A stretch of 64,000 nt of DNA from Telluria aromaticivorans (GCF_013003915.1 NZ_JABAIV010000007.1:186001-250000), one strand, 5' to 3'; numbered from the stretch's first letter, positions 45,473 through 54,353 are shown. The notes: generated from the sequence alone by a model not told the origin. Program-made: numbers and translations.

Positions 45473-47986
45473 TTACTGCACCGTCAGCGCCACGTCATCG
45501 ACCAGGAAGGTCGTCTGCAGCGACGAATCCTCGGCCGCGGCGAAGAAGACTTGCACCGTCTGGCCCTTGTAGGCCGTCAGGTCGACCGTCCTTTGCACGT
45601 AGCCGGTGCCCTTGTTCAGGTTCGAATAGGTGGCCGGCGTGGCCAGGACGGTGCCGCCGCTGCTGCGCACCTGCAGCTTGAGCGTGTCGAAGGCGGAGGT
45701 GGTGGTCGTTTCCGCCGACCCGACCTGCAGCCAGAACGACAGCGTCGCGCTGGCGGCACTCGAAGGAATGGCGACCTGCTGGTAAAGGTTGTCGGTGCGC
45801 GTCGCGCCGGTGCCGGCAAATTTCGCTTCCCAGCTGCCGGTGCGTGGCGCCGTGGCAGCGGCGTTGTTGATGATGCCGCTGCCGCCGCTCCAGGACACCG
45901 CACCCGACTCGAAGCCCGGGTTGGCCAGCAGCTGGGTGCCGCCGGTACCGCCGCCGTTGGTGATGCTGAACGCCGCCGCGCTCGAGGTGGCGACATTGCC
46001 GGCCGCGTCATAGGCCTTGGCCGTCAGGGTATGCGCGCCGTTCGACAGCGTGGTCGAATTGAGCGTCATCGAGTAGGGCGCGGCGGTGTCGGTCCCTGTC
46101 AGCAGGTTATCCACATAGAACTCGACCTTGGTGACGCCGACGTTGTCGCTGGCAGTGGCCGACAGCGTGATCGTGCCGCTGCTGCCGGACTCGCTGGCGC
46201 TGACTGTCGGCGCGACGGTGTCGCCGGATCCTGCCGCCTGCGTGACCCAGATTGGCGCCGACCACAGGATCTTGCCGTCGCTCTGGGTGATCTTCGCATA
46301 GTAGAAATGCTCGCCCAGGCTTGGGGTGATGGTCGTATTCGCGCTGGTCGACAACTGGGTCACTGTGCCGTTGCGCTTGGGGACGCCCTCGAAAATCGCC
46401 ACCGACGACACGGTCTTGCCCGAGGTGTTGGCGAAGTTCGCCACCAGGGTCAAAGGGCCGCTGTTGGTGATGCGCTCGCCCATCACGCGGCCATTCGCCG
46501 TAAGTACCAGCTGCGACGTCTTGTCCATGGTCGCGAACACGCGCCGTGCGCGCAGCGCGTCGACGAAGCTGGCGTTGGTCAGCGCTGTGCCGGTCGGGAT
46601 CAGGACACCGGTACGGTTGGTGTAGGAAGCGCCCCAGTTGGCGCAATGGTTGTCCTGGTTGGTGGTGAAGGCAATATGAAAGCCCGCTTCGAGCGCTTTC
46701 TTGCAGGCGCTTTCATAGGTACTGCGGCCGGTTTCGGATTCCGTGGTGTTGGTCGAGAAGGCAGAAGTGTTCATCACTTCGCACAGCGCCATCGCCTCGT
46801 CGCCGTCGGCGGTATAGCCCAGCGCCACGCCGTTCACGAGGAACTGGCCGCTGGTCTCGGGGTGGTTGAACTGGCCGATGTAGCCGCGGTTTTTCATCAA
46901 GGTGTACAGCGCCGCGTAGTCGGTCTTGGCGGTAAAGGCGTCGCCCAGCAGCTGGTTGCTGGCGTTGTATTCCCATTGCAGCAGCTCGGTGCTGTTCAGG
47001 ATATTCAGGTGGCCGCCATTGTTGATCACGCCCCATTCCAGGCCATACACGGCGAGGAAGTTCGGGTTGGCCAGGTTGAAGTCCGCGGCCGCTTTCAGGC
47101 CGGCCGCATACAGCGCCTTGGCAGTGGCCGGACTGGCCGCCGTGTTGGTCGAGCTCGAGCCGTCGTACATGTGGTTGTGCTCCGACGCCATCAGGATGTC
47201 GAGGCCCCGGTTCTTCGCATAGGTGAACGCGTCGGTCGGGCCGAAGGCGCCGGCTTGCGGACTCTCCGAACTGGTGCAGGACGCCAGTGCGCCGCCGCCA
47301 TCGCTGTGATTGGTCTGGCTGTGCAGGTTGGCGTAGTAGACGGTGTAGGGCAGCGAGGCGGTGGCCGGCACCGATGCGGGCGACACGGTTCCCGGGATCG
47401 CCTGGGTGCTGCCTGATTTTGCAGCAGCAGGCGACGCGGATTCCTTGCCGGCGCCGGTCGGCAGCGGCTGAAAGGCCGGCATCGGTACGGCGCCGGCATC
47501 GCCCACGACGATGTCCCAGCTTTGTTCGATGCGGTGGCCGCTGTCGTTCCTGGCGTCGAGGATGGCGCCGATCTCTGCGCCGGACAGCTTGCGGTTGGCG
47601 CGCCCGTCTTTTTCCTTGGCCACCGCGATCATCCGCACCTGGTAGATGCCGTCGCGCAGGGCAGGGTCGCCCGCACGTCCGGCCCAGTTCACCTTGACGT
47701 CCACTGCCTTTTTCGACAGCAGCTCGCTGCCTTGCCAGCGTTCGATGATGCGCTGCGCCGGATCCACCAATTCGAGGCGCCAGGCGATGTCGTGGGCCTG
47801 TTCGACGAAGGGATAGCTGAACTTGAGCGCAAATGTGCGCCCTTCCTGGGCAGATACCGCTGCGTTGTAGGGCGCATGCAGGGTGGCTTCGAACTCGCGG
47901 TGATCCGCTTCCGAAGCAAAACCTGCCTGGCTGATGCCAAGCGCCAGGACCAACGGCAGCAACTTCAAGGTGTGAATACGACGCAT
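45473..47986 (-). CDS. Secreted CehA/McbA-type PHP metallohydrolase with Ig-like and C-terminal beta-sandwich domains
   Basis: 837 residues with a signal peptide (KLLPLVLALGISQAGFA). After a 190-residue N-terminal region and a Ser/Ala-rich linker, the PHP domain begins with YYANLHSQTNHSDGGG, followed by ILMASEHNHMYDG, GQFNHPE and TTNQDNHCANW, which supply the metal His and Asp ligands. Then an Ig-like domain (VEFYVDNLLTGTDTAAPYS, LTAKAYDAAGNVA) and a C-terminal domain like carbohydrate-binding modules (LLANPGFESGAVSWSGG to the end). GGGGA precedes the ATG. It should be exported and could cleave a phosphoester or carbamate; the substrate is unknown. Confidence 0.85.
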   Translation of the reverse strand: MRRIHTLKLLPLVLALGISQAGFASEADHREFEATLHAPYNAAVSAQEGRTFALKFSYPFVEQAHDIAWRLELVDPAQRIIERWQGSELLSKKAVDVKVNWAGRAGDPALRDGIYQVRMIAVAKEKDGRANRKLSGAEIGAILDARNDSGHRIEQSWDIVVGDAGAVPMPAFQPLPTGAGKESASPAAAKSGSTQAIPGTVSPASVPATASLPYTVYYANLHSQTNHSDGGGALASCTSSESPQAGAFGPTDAFTYAKNRGLDILMASEHNHMYDGSSSTNTAASPATAKALYAAGLKAAADFNLANPNFLAVYGLEWGVINNGGHLNILNSTELLQWEYNASNQLLGDAFTAKTDYAALYTLMKNRGYIGQFNHPETSGQFLVNGVALGYTADGDEAMALCEVMNTSAFSTNTTESETGRSTYESACKKALEAGFHIAFTTNQDNHCANWGASYTNRTGVLIPTGTALTNASFVDALRARRVFATMDKTSQLVLTANGRVMGERITNSGPLTLVANFANTSGKTVSSVAIFEGVPKRNGTVTQLSTSANTTITPSLGEHFYYAKITQSDGKILWSAPIWVTQAAGSGDTVAPTVSASESGSSGTITLSATASDNVGVTKVEFYVDNLLTGTDTAAPYSMTLNSTTLSNGAHTLTAKAYDAAGNVATSSAAAFSITNGGGTGGTQLLANPGFESGAVSWSGGSGIINNAAATAPRTGSWEAKFAGTGATRTDNLYQQVAIPSSAASATLSFWLQVGSAETTTTSAFDTLKLQVRSSGGTVLATPATYSNLNKGTGYVQRTVDLTAYKGQTVQVFFAAAEDSSLQTTFLVDDVALTVQ

Positions 47987-48083
47987 GTTTGAGTCCCCTC
48001 GTTTCTCTTTGTTATGAAAAAGTACAAACTTTGACAACAATGCATGACACATTGATGACAAACAAGCACTTTTTATTGGGAAC

Positions 48084-48332
48084 TCAACAGTTGTTGTCAA
48101 TACGCTGAAACCAAGGTGCAGACGACGACGAGTCCGTGCCGTTGACGTAATCCGTGCGCAAGGCAACTTTGACCAGCCCCTGCGGCTCGCCAGAGGACGA
48201 CCAGGCGATGAACTGTGCATAAGCTCCGGGTTGTTCACACAGTGTTTGCATTTCCGGGGGGTGGTCATCGCGATCGGCTGGCCACAAGGCCATGCGCAGC
48301 ACAGCCAGCCGGGTTGTTCGATGGATATACAC
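48084..48332 (-). pseudogene. N-terminal remnant of an aminoglycoside 6'-N-acetyltransferase-like GNAT gene
   Basis: Read leftward from a GTG at 48332, YIHRTTRLAVLRMALWPAD, then AYAQFIAWSSSGEPQGL and VALRTDYVNGTDSS closely follow the AAC(6') subfamily pattern (ALWP..., FIAW...GxP.G..E..LR.DYVNGT.SSP). After DYVNGTDSS the match stops and the frame ends at 48084 with unrelated residues. The acetyl-CoA-binding half (RxxGxA and the DN..S...H region) is missing and is not found in other frames leftward to 47987. About 82 of 145-150 residues remain, so it is a truncated relic. Confidence 0.65.
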
Positions 48333-48449
48333 CGTTTGATCGAGCTCATGGATCGCCTTTTCACAGGAGATGAGCCCCCGTTTTGCCTGTCTTACCGGTG
48401 GAAGGAGTGGCAAGTCCACGTCTGGGTTTTCCCAAAGCGGTGTTTCAGG

Positions 48450-48676
48450 GTTTTAGTTAACTAAGATGTATATATAAAACTAGTAATAGTTAGTAAACGT
48501 GAGCTCTTCTGTTGATAAGTCGCGTTTACTCCACAAAATCAAGCACTTGCGCCTTCATTTGGGTGCGGGACAAAGCTTGTGCGCAGATTGAACGGATGGT
48601 GGACAGATTTTGAGTCAGTCGAGAATTGTCCTGTTCTGCACATCTGCTCCTGTGGATATACATCGACTTACCCACA
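48450..48676 (+). repeat. Ori-like module copy A
   Basis: GTTTTAGTTAACTA, then TATATATAAAAC; trio TAGTAATAGTTAGTAA (48481-48496); box TGTTGATAA (48510, one change from consensus); ATCAAGCACTT (48538); GGACAGATTT (48601); TGTGGATAT (48651) and TTACCCACA (48668). This copy has the weakest DnaA boxes. Confidence 0.7.
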
Positions 48677-48983
48677 GACGCGTCATCGATATTCAGGCTA
48701 AAAACCGGTTTTGCAGCCTGGTGGATGTCCAGCATGACGGCGTTGTGGGCCGGGTTGGCGGCTTGGTGGAGTCATCAGGGTTCGGCTGTTCTGGTTTGCC
48801 AGGCTTCGATCGCGTCATGTCATCACGTTTCAGTCCTTGCCGAACTTCGCGATCAACGAGCCGGTCGTGCCGGCGATGGCGAACCTGGTTCTGGTTGTTG
48901 AACGAATACGCCTGCAAGCCTTTGGGCTTCCGGATGTTTAGCGCTTGTGAGCGCTGAATTCCGGAAAGTTGTTGGGTTTATTG

Positions 48984-49206
48984 TTTTAGTTAACTAGGTT
49001 GTATACAAAATAGTAGTAATAGTAAACGCCAACTTATTTGTGGATAAGCCCGGTTTTTTCCACAGCATCAAGCACTTACAACCGTTTCAAGTTGCTGTAC
49101 AAGCAGTGTTTGTAAACTGTAGGGAAGTTGGACAGATTTCAGTCCAGGCTGTTTTACGAGCTGTTCTACACATTCGATCCTGTGGATATCCCAACTGTTT
49201 TCCACA
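48984..49206 (+). repeat. Ori-like module copy B
   Basis: GTTTTAGTTAACTA; trio TAGTAGTAATAGTAA (49011-49025); exact DnaA box TGTGGATAA (49039-49047); TTTTCCACA (49056); ATCAAGCACTT (49067); GGACAGATTT (49130); TGTGGATAT (49181) and TTTTCCACA (49198). This copy fits the DnaA box consensus best near the trio. Confidence 0.75.
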
Positions 49207-49354
49207 GGTGCTTGCAGACCGTTTTTAAAAAAAAGCGTGCAGACGGTTTTGGAAGAAGGGACGAGGCGAGTTGAAGCGTCGTCGTTTGACGCGTCCGGCT
49301 TGTCGGATCGACACGACGCGACCAAGAAAAAAAAGTTTTAAAAGTTTTTAAAGG

Positions 49355-49578
49355 TTTACAAGTTAAGTAGATATACAAAATAGTAGTAATAGTTAACGGC
49401 AGCCCTGTTCTGTGGAGAAGCCAGTTAAGGCGTGAAGAATCAAGCGCTTACAGAAGGTATAAGGCGGTGCACGGCTTGCATGTGCAAACGGTCCAAACAT
49501 TGGACAACAATTTGGGATCGCCAAAACACCTCGGTTCTGCACAAACCGTACCTGTGGATATCAAGAACCTTATCCACA
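49355..49578 (+). repeat. Ori-like module copy C
   Basis: AGTTAAGTAGATATACAAAA; trio TAGTAGTAATAGTTAA (49381-49396); TGTGGAGAA (49411); ATCAAGCGCTT (49439); GGACAACAATTT (49502); TGTGGATAT (49553) and exact TTATCCACA (49570-49578). It is preceded by a T/A-rich run at about 49325-49355. Confidence 0.75.
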
Positions 49579-49764
49579 GATGGGCTCTGGACATCCGTTT
49601 ACGTTCTGGTAAGCTTGCCTCAACGAATCGCAAACGGAGGGGTGATGGAGCTTGCTGCGCTGTGTCGACTGCCCCTGCCAGGCTTGCCTGGTAACGGCGA
49701 GGCATGTCCATGTGCGAACGGCACCAGGGTCGGCCTCGTGGCCGGCTTGCGGGGACAGTAGCCA

Positions 49765-51399
49765 GTGGAATCGGTTGGCGAGTACGACTACATCATCGTC
49801 GGGGCTGGCACATCGGGCTGCGTCCTGGCCAACCGCCTGAGCCGCAACCGCGAGATCAATGTCTTGCTGCTCGAAGCGGGCGGCAAGGACGATTACCTGT
49901 GGATCCACATCCCGGTCGGCTACCTGCATTGCATCGGCAATCCGCGCACCGACTGGCTGTTCCGCACCGAAGCCGAGGCGGGATTGAACGGCCGCTCGCT
50001 CATCTATCCGCGGGGGAAAGTGCTGGGCGGCAGCTCGTCGATCAACGGCATGATCTACATGCGGGGCCAGCCGCTCGACTATGAGCGCTGGGCCGAAGAA
50101 ACAGGCGACGATAGCTGGCGCTGGGACAAGGTATTGCCGCTGTTCCGGCGCAGCGAAGACCACTATGCCGGGGCCAGCGAACTGCATGGCGCCGGCGGCG
50201 AATGGCGGGTGGAACAGCAGCGGCTCTCGTGGAAGATCCTGGATGCCTTCCGCGAAGCAGCAGCAGAGACCGGCATCCCGAAAATCGGCGACCTGAATGC
50301 CGGCCTGGGCGAGGGCTCTGCCTATTTCGAGGTCAACCAGCGCCGCGGCATCCGCCTGAATACGGCCAAGGCGTTCCTCAGGCCGGCAGCGCACCGTCCG
50401 AACCTGACGATCATGACCGGCTGCCACGTCGAACGTTTGCTGTTTGCCGAAACGCCGCAAGGCACGGTCTGCACCGGCGTGCAATTTACCGGTGGCGGCC
50501 AGGCTTTATATGCCAGCGCGCAGCGGGAAACCCTGCTCGCAGCAGGGGCGGTCGGTTCGCCGCAGATCCTGCAGTTGTCCGGCATCGGCGCAGCTGGGGA
50601 ACTCCAGCGCCACGGGATCGTACCGGTGGCGGACCTGCCCGGCGTCGGCGCCAACCTGCAAGACCACCTGCAACTGCGGATGATTTTCAAGGTGCAGGGC
50701 GTCACTACCCTGAATACGCTCGCCACTAACTGGTTCGGCAAGACCCTGATCGGGCTCGAATACGCCTTGTTCCAGAGCGGGCCGATGTCGATGGCGCCTT
50801 CCCAGCTTGGCGCGTTTGCCAAATCGTCGCCACACCAGCCTGCACCCGACCTGCAATTCCACGTCCAGCCGCTGTCGCTCGACAAATTCGGCGACCCGCT
50901 GCACCGCTTCCCGGCCTTTACGGCCAGCGTCTGCAACCTGCAGCCGACTTCGCGCGGCCATGTGCGAATTGCGTCAAGCGACAGTTATGCGGCGCCGAAG
51001 ATTACGCCTAACTACCTGAGTACCGAGCTTGATCGCAAGACCGCCGCCGCGGCGCTGGCGCTGACGCGCCGCATCGTGGCCGCACCGGCGCTCTCTGGCT
51101 ACCAGCCCCAGGAATTCATGCCGGGGCCGCAATACCAGACCGAGGAAGAACTCGCCCAGGCGGCAGGGCTGGTCGGCACCACGATTTTCCATCCGGTCGG
51201 CACTTGCCGCATGGGGCGGAGCGACGATCCGATGGCGGTGGTCGACAGCCGCCTGCGGGTGCGCGGTGTGAAAAACCTGCGCGTGGTCGATGCGTCGATC
51301 ATGCCTTTCATTACCTCGGGAAATACGAATTCACCGACGATCATGATCGCGGAAAAGGCAGCGCAAGACATCCTGGCCCAACACGAGGCAGCCACCTGA
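49765..51399 (+). CDS. GMC family oxidoreductase (choline dehydrogenase-like)
   Basis: 544 residues from a GTG start with GGGGACAG upstream. YDYIIVGAGTSGCVLANRLS binds FAD, YPRGKVLGGSSSINGMIYMRG and GAVGSPQILQLSGIG are the two GMC signatures, and IFHPVGTCRMG with SGNTNSPTIMIAEKAA carries the catalytic His and Asn. The enzyme oxidises an alcohol to an aldehyde. It is closest in pattern to choline/alcohol dehydrogenases of the inner membrane or cytoplasm. It begins the block with the ABC importer and other alcohol/epoxide enzymes, suggesting a shared substrate. Confidence 0.93.
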   Translation: MESVGEYDYIIVGAGTSGCVLANRLSRNREINVLLLEAGGKDDYLWIHIPVGYLHCIGNPRTDWLFRTEAEAGLNGRSLIYPRGKVLGGSSSINGMIYMRGQPLDYERWAEETGDDSWRWDKVLPLFRRSEDHYAGASELHGAGGEWRVEQQRLSWKILDAFREAAAETGIPKIGDLNAGLGEGSAYFEVNQRRGIRLNTAKAFLRPAAHRPNLTIMTGCHVERLLFAETPQGTVCTGVQFTGGGQALYASAQRETLLAAGAVGSPQILQLSGIGAAGELQRHGIVPVADLPGVGANLQDHLQLRMIFKVQGVTTLNTLATNWFGKTLIGLEYALFQSGPMSMAPSQLGAFAKSSPHQPAPDLQFHVQPLSLDKFGDPLHRFPAFTASVCNLQPTSRGHVRIASSDSYAAPKITPNYLSTELDRKTAAAALALTRRIVAAPALSGYQPQEFMPGPQYQTEEELAQAAGLVGTTIFHPVGTCRMGRSDDPMAVVDSRLRVRGVKNLRVVDASIMPFITSGNTNSPTIMIAEKAAQDILAQHEAAT

Positions 51400-51406
51400 A
51401 TAAGTT

Positions 51407-51434
51407 CCCGGTTGTGCAAACTTGCACAACCGGG
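51407..51434. repeat. 28-bp perfect inverted repeat after the GMC gene
   Basis: Arms CCCGGTTGTGCAA (51407-51419) and TTGCACAACCGGG (51422-51434) are exact inverted copies with a two-base centre. It starts eight bases after the GMC stop and lies about 135 bases before livG. No T-run follows, so an operator or a processing hairpin is as likely as a terminator. Confidence 0.7.
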
Positions 51435-51569
51435 GTGCGCCAATACGGCAGATTCGCACCGGATCCAGCAGCGCGGCTGTATTGTGGCAACCGGGTCTTG
51501 TATGTATTATTTGGCAAGCTACTCTCGCGCACTTCCTGTCGTTTACAGCACCACGGGTCTGGAGATTCA

Positions 51570-52343
51570 ATGGCGGATGTCATCCTGGAGACAAGGCAAC
51601 TCACCAAGGAGTTCAAGGGATTCACTGCCGTCAGCGACGTCGACCTGCAAGTCGAGCGCGGCCACATCCACGCCCTGATCGGCCCGAACGGCGCCGGCAA
51701 GACTACCTGCTTCAACCTGCTCACCAAATTCCTGGTCCCTACCAGAGGGCAGATCCTGTTCAACGGGCGCGACATCACGGCCGCCCGGCCGGCCCAGATC
51801 GCCCGCATGGGCATCATCCGCTCGTTCCAGATTTCCGCCGTCTTCCCGCACATGACGGTGCTGGAGAACGTGCGCATCGGCCTGCAGCGCCAGCTCGGCA
51901 CCAGTTACCACTTCTGGCGCAGCACGCAGTCCCTGGGCCAACTCGACGAACGGGCGCTGGCGCTACTGGCCGAAGTCGGCCTGGAAAGCTTCGCCACCAC
52001 CTTGAGCTCAGACCTGCCCTACGGCCGCAAGCGCGCCCTGGAAATCGCCACCACCCTGGCGATGGAACCGGAACTGATGCTGCTGGACGAGCCGACCCAG
52101 GGGATGGGCCATGAAGATGTCCACAGAGTCACCGAACTGATTAAAAAAGTCTCGGCTGGGCGCACCATCCTGATGGTCGAGCACAACATGAATGTGGTCG
52201 CCGGCATCTGCGACCGGATCTCGGTCCTGCAGCGCGGCGCGGTTCTGGCCGAGGGGACGTATGCCGAGGTGGCGCGCAATCCGCAGGTGATGGAAGCCTA
52301 TATGGGCACGTCCGATGCGGGCCTGGAAGGAGCGCACCCGTGA
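51570..52343 (+). CDS. livG: Branched-chain amino acid-type ABC transporter ATP-binding protein
   Basis: 257 residues. Walker A is GPNGAGKTTCFN, the signature region LPYGRKRALEIATTLA and Walker B ELMLLDEPTQGMG, followed by the switch His in MVEHNMNVV. The long insert after QISAVFPHMTVLENVRIG is typical of LivG. GGAG lies five bases before the ATG at 51570. It overlaps livF by four bases. The energised import is of a small organic solute, not necessarily an amino acid. Confidence 0.92.
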   Translation: MADVILETRQLTKEFKGFTAVSDVDLQVERGHIHALIGPNGAGKTTCFNLLTKFLVPTRGQILFNGRDITAARPAQIARMGIIRSFQISAVFPHMTVLENVRIGLQRQLGTSYHFWRSTQSLGQLDERALALLAEVGLESFATTLSSDLPYGRKRALEIATTLAMEPELMLLDEPTQGMGHEDVHRVTELIKKVSAGRTILMVEHNMNVVAGICDRISVLQRGAVLAEGTYAEVARNPQVMEAYMGTSDAGLEGAHP

Positions 52344-53047
52344 CCGCCGCCCTCGAGATCGCGAACCTGCACGCCTGGTATGGCGAATCCCACATCCTGC
52401 ACGGGATCAGCTTGAGCGTGGAAGCGGGTGAAGTCGTCACCCTGCTGGGCCGTAATGGCGCCGGGCGCACCACCACGCTGCGCGCCATCCTGGGCCTGAC
52501 CGGCCGCCGCACCGGCTCGATCAAGGTGAACGGCGTCGAAGCGATCGGCCTGCCGACCCACAAGATCGCCCACCTCGGCATTGGCTACTGCCCCGAGGAG
52601 CGCGGCATCTTCGCCTCGCTGTCGGCCGAGGAAAACCTGATGCTGCCGCCACAACTGCAGGGGGCAGGGGCAGGCATGACGGTTGACGAGATCTACGCGA
52701 TGTTCCCCAATTTGTACGAGCGCCGCAACAGCCAGGGCACGCGCCTGTCGGGCGGCGAGCAGCAGATGCTGGCGGTCGCGCGCATCCTGCGCACGGGCGC
52801 GCGCCTGCTGCTGCTGGACGAGATTTCCGAAGGGCTGGCTCCGGTGATCGTGCAAAGCCTGGCGCGCATGATCACGGCGCTCAAGGCCAAGGGCTACACG
52901 ATCGTCATGGTCGAGCAGAATTTCCGCTTCGCGGCGCCGCTGGCGGACCGCTTTTATGTGATCGAACACGGGCAGGTGGTGGAAACCATCGCCGCCGCAG
53001 AACTCAACAGCAGGATGCCGGTGCTCACCGAGCTGCTCGGCGTGTAA
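52340..53047 (+). CDS. livF: Branched-chain amino acid-type ABC transporter ATP-binding protein
   Basis: 235 residues from a GTG start overlapping livG. Walker A reads GRNGAGRTTTL, with Arg in place of the usual Lys; signature LSGGEQQMLAVAR; Walker B RLLLLDEISEGLAP; switch His is replaced by Gln in MVEQNFRF, which is normal for LivF. Length is normal. The K-to-R change also appears conservative for this subgroup, so activity is not ruled out. It pairs with LivG as a heterodimer. Confidence 0.92.
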   Translation: MTAALEIANLHAWYGESHILHGISLSVEAGEVVTLLGRNGAGRTTTLRAILGLTGRRTGSIKVNGVEAIGLPTHKIAHLGIGYCPEERGIFASLSAEENLMLPPQLQGAGAGMTVDEIYAMFPNLYERRNSQGTRLSGGEQQMLAVARILRTGARLLLLDEISEGLAPVIVQSLARMITALKAKGYTIVMVEQNFRFAAPLADRFYVIEHGQVVETIAAAELNSRMPVLTELLGV

Positions 53048-53088
53048 ACAACCGCACTACGCATGTGTATAACCACAACGGAGACAAC

Positions 53089-54306
53089 ATGAAACGTACC
53101 GCCATCGCCTTTGCCACCGCTGCCAGCCTCGGCCTGTCCATGTCCACCGCGGCACAGGCACCGGCCGCCGCCATCTCGGGCGACGTCATCAAGATCGGCT
53201 TCATCACGGACCTTTCCGGCGTCTATTCCGACGTCGACGGCAATGGCGGCGCGGAAGCGATCCGCATGGCGATCGCCGATATGGGCGGCGCCATCAACGG
53301 CAAGAAGATCCAGCTGGTCGTGGCCGACCACCAGAACAAGCCGGACATCGCCGCCTCGAAGGCGCGCGAATGGTTCGACCAGCAGGGCGTAGACCTCCTG
53401 GTCGGCGGTACCAATTCCGGCGCCAGCCTGGCCATGGCCAAGGTCGCCGCGGAAAAGAAAAAGGTCTTCATCGCGATCGGTTCCGGCACCGCGCAATTGA
53501 CCAACGAACAGTGCACGCCCTACACCGTCCATTACGCCTACGACACGGTGGCGCTGGCGCGCGGCACCGGCTCGACCATGCTCAAGCAGGGCGGCAAGTC
53601 CTGGTATTTCCTGACCGCCGACTATGCCTTTGGCCAGTCGCTCGAGAAGGACACCGCCGATGTCGTCAAGGCCGGCGGCGGCACCGTGCTGGGCAGCGTC
53701 AAGCACCCGCTCTCGGCCTCGGACTTCTCGTCCTTCCTGCTGCAGGCGCAATCGTCCAAGGCGCAGGTGCTGGGCATGGCCAATGCCGGCGGCGACCTGA
53801 TCAACGCAGTGAAGGCCGCCAACGAGTTCGGCCTGAACAAGAAGATGAAGATCGCCGGCCTGCTGGTGTTCATCAACGATATCCACACCCTGGGCCTGAA
53901 CACGACCCAGGGCATGTATTTCACCGAAGGCTGGTACTGGGACCGCACGCCCGAGTCGCGCGCCTGGGCCAAGCGCTATTTCGCCAAGATGAAGAAGCAG
54001 CCGTCGATGCTGCAGGCCGGCGACTACTCGGCCGCGATGCAGTACCTGGGCGCGGTCAAGGCGACCGGCACCGACAACGCCGACAAGGTCATGGCCCACC
54101 TGAAGAAAACCCCGGTCAACGACATGTTCGCCAAGAACGGCATCATCCGCCCGGACGGGCGCATGGTCTACGACATGTACCTGATGCAGGTGAAAACGCC
54201 TCAGGAATCGAAGGGCGCCTGGGACTACTACAAGGTCGCGGCTACCATCCCGGGCGACCAGGCGTATACAAAGAAGGCGGAGAGCAAGTGCGCGTTGTGG
54301 AAGTAA
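53089..54306 (+). CDS. ABC transporter substrate-binding protein (Peripla_BP_6, LivJ/K-like)
   Basis: 405 residues with a signal peptide ending near AAQAPAAA. IKIGFITDLSGVYSDVDGNGGAEAIRMAI and VVADHQNKPDIAASKAREWFDQQGVDLLVGGTNSGASLA are the type I periplasmic-binding pattern, as is FLTADYAFGQSLEKD. It belongs to the group often found with aromatic or other non-amino-acid substrates; the ligand is unknown. GGAG precedes the ATG at 53089. It sits between the ATPase and permease genes. Confidence 0.92.
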   Translation: MKRTAIAFATAASLGLSMSTAAQAPAAAISGDVIKIGFITDLSGVYSDVDGNGGAEAIRMAIADMGGAINGKKIQLVVADHQNKPDIAASKAREWFDQQGVDLLVGGTNSGASLAMAKVAAEKKKVFIAIGSGTAQLTNEQCTPYTVHYAYDTVALARGTGSTMLKQGGKSWYFLTADYAFGQSLEKDTADVVKAGGGTVLGSVKHPLSASDFSSFLLQAQSSKAQVLGMANAGGDLINAVKAANEFGLNKKMKIAGLLVFINDIHTLGLNTTQGMYFTEGWYWDRTPESRAWAKRYFAKMKKQPSMLQAGDYSAAMQYLGAVKATGTDNADKVMAHLKKTPVNDMFAKNGIIRPDGRMVYDMYLMQVKTPQESKGAWDYYKVAATIPGDQAYTKKAESKCALWK

Positions 54307-54353
54307 TAGTCCTCCGCAAATAGACAGCCTTGATTCTTTGAATTAGCTGAAAA

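Larger units (their letters stand above)
48450..49578. other. Triplicated DnaA-box/DnaA-trio module, candidate oriC or DnaA-binding locus
   Basis: Three tandem modules share the same block order and spacing. Measured from the start of each trio run (48481, 49011, 49381): a DnaA-box-like 9-mer at +29, +28, +30; ATCAAGC(A/G)CTT at +57, +56, +58; GGACA(GATTT) at +120, +119, +121; TGTGGATAT at +170, +170, +172, paired 17 bases on with an inverted TTATCCACA-type box. An AT-rich stretch (GTTTTAGTTAACTA or TATACAAAA) precedes each trio. The order AT-rich, TAG/TAA trios, short spacer, TGTGGATAA is that of a bacterial basal unwinding element. About 12 box-like sites fall in 1.1 kb with no intact gene. 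Origin function is inferred; the dnaA gene is not in the window. Confidence 0.6.

Noticed and set aside
48610..48957. Possible 115-residue gene inside the ori-like array
   Set aside because: It runs across DnaA boxes and the gap between modules A and B, has no domain, and no ribosome site.
48450..49578. CRISPR or plasmid iteron array
   Set aside because: Repeat units are 195-230 bp and diverged, with internal block structure, not short identical repeats with unique spacers; no rep gene is nearby.
49432..49761. Possible 109-residue gene before the GMC gene
   Set aside because: It covers module C; composition is Cys/Arg/Trp-rich without a recognisable pattern.
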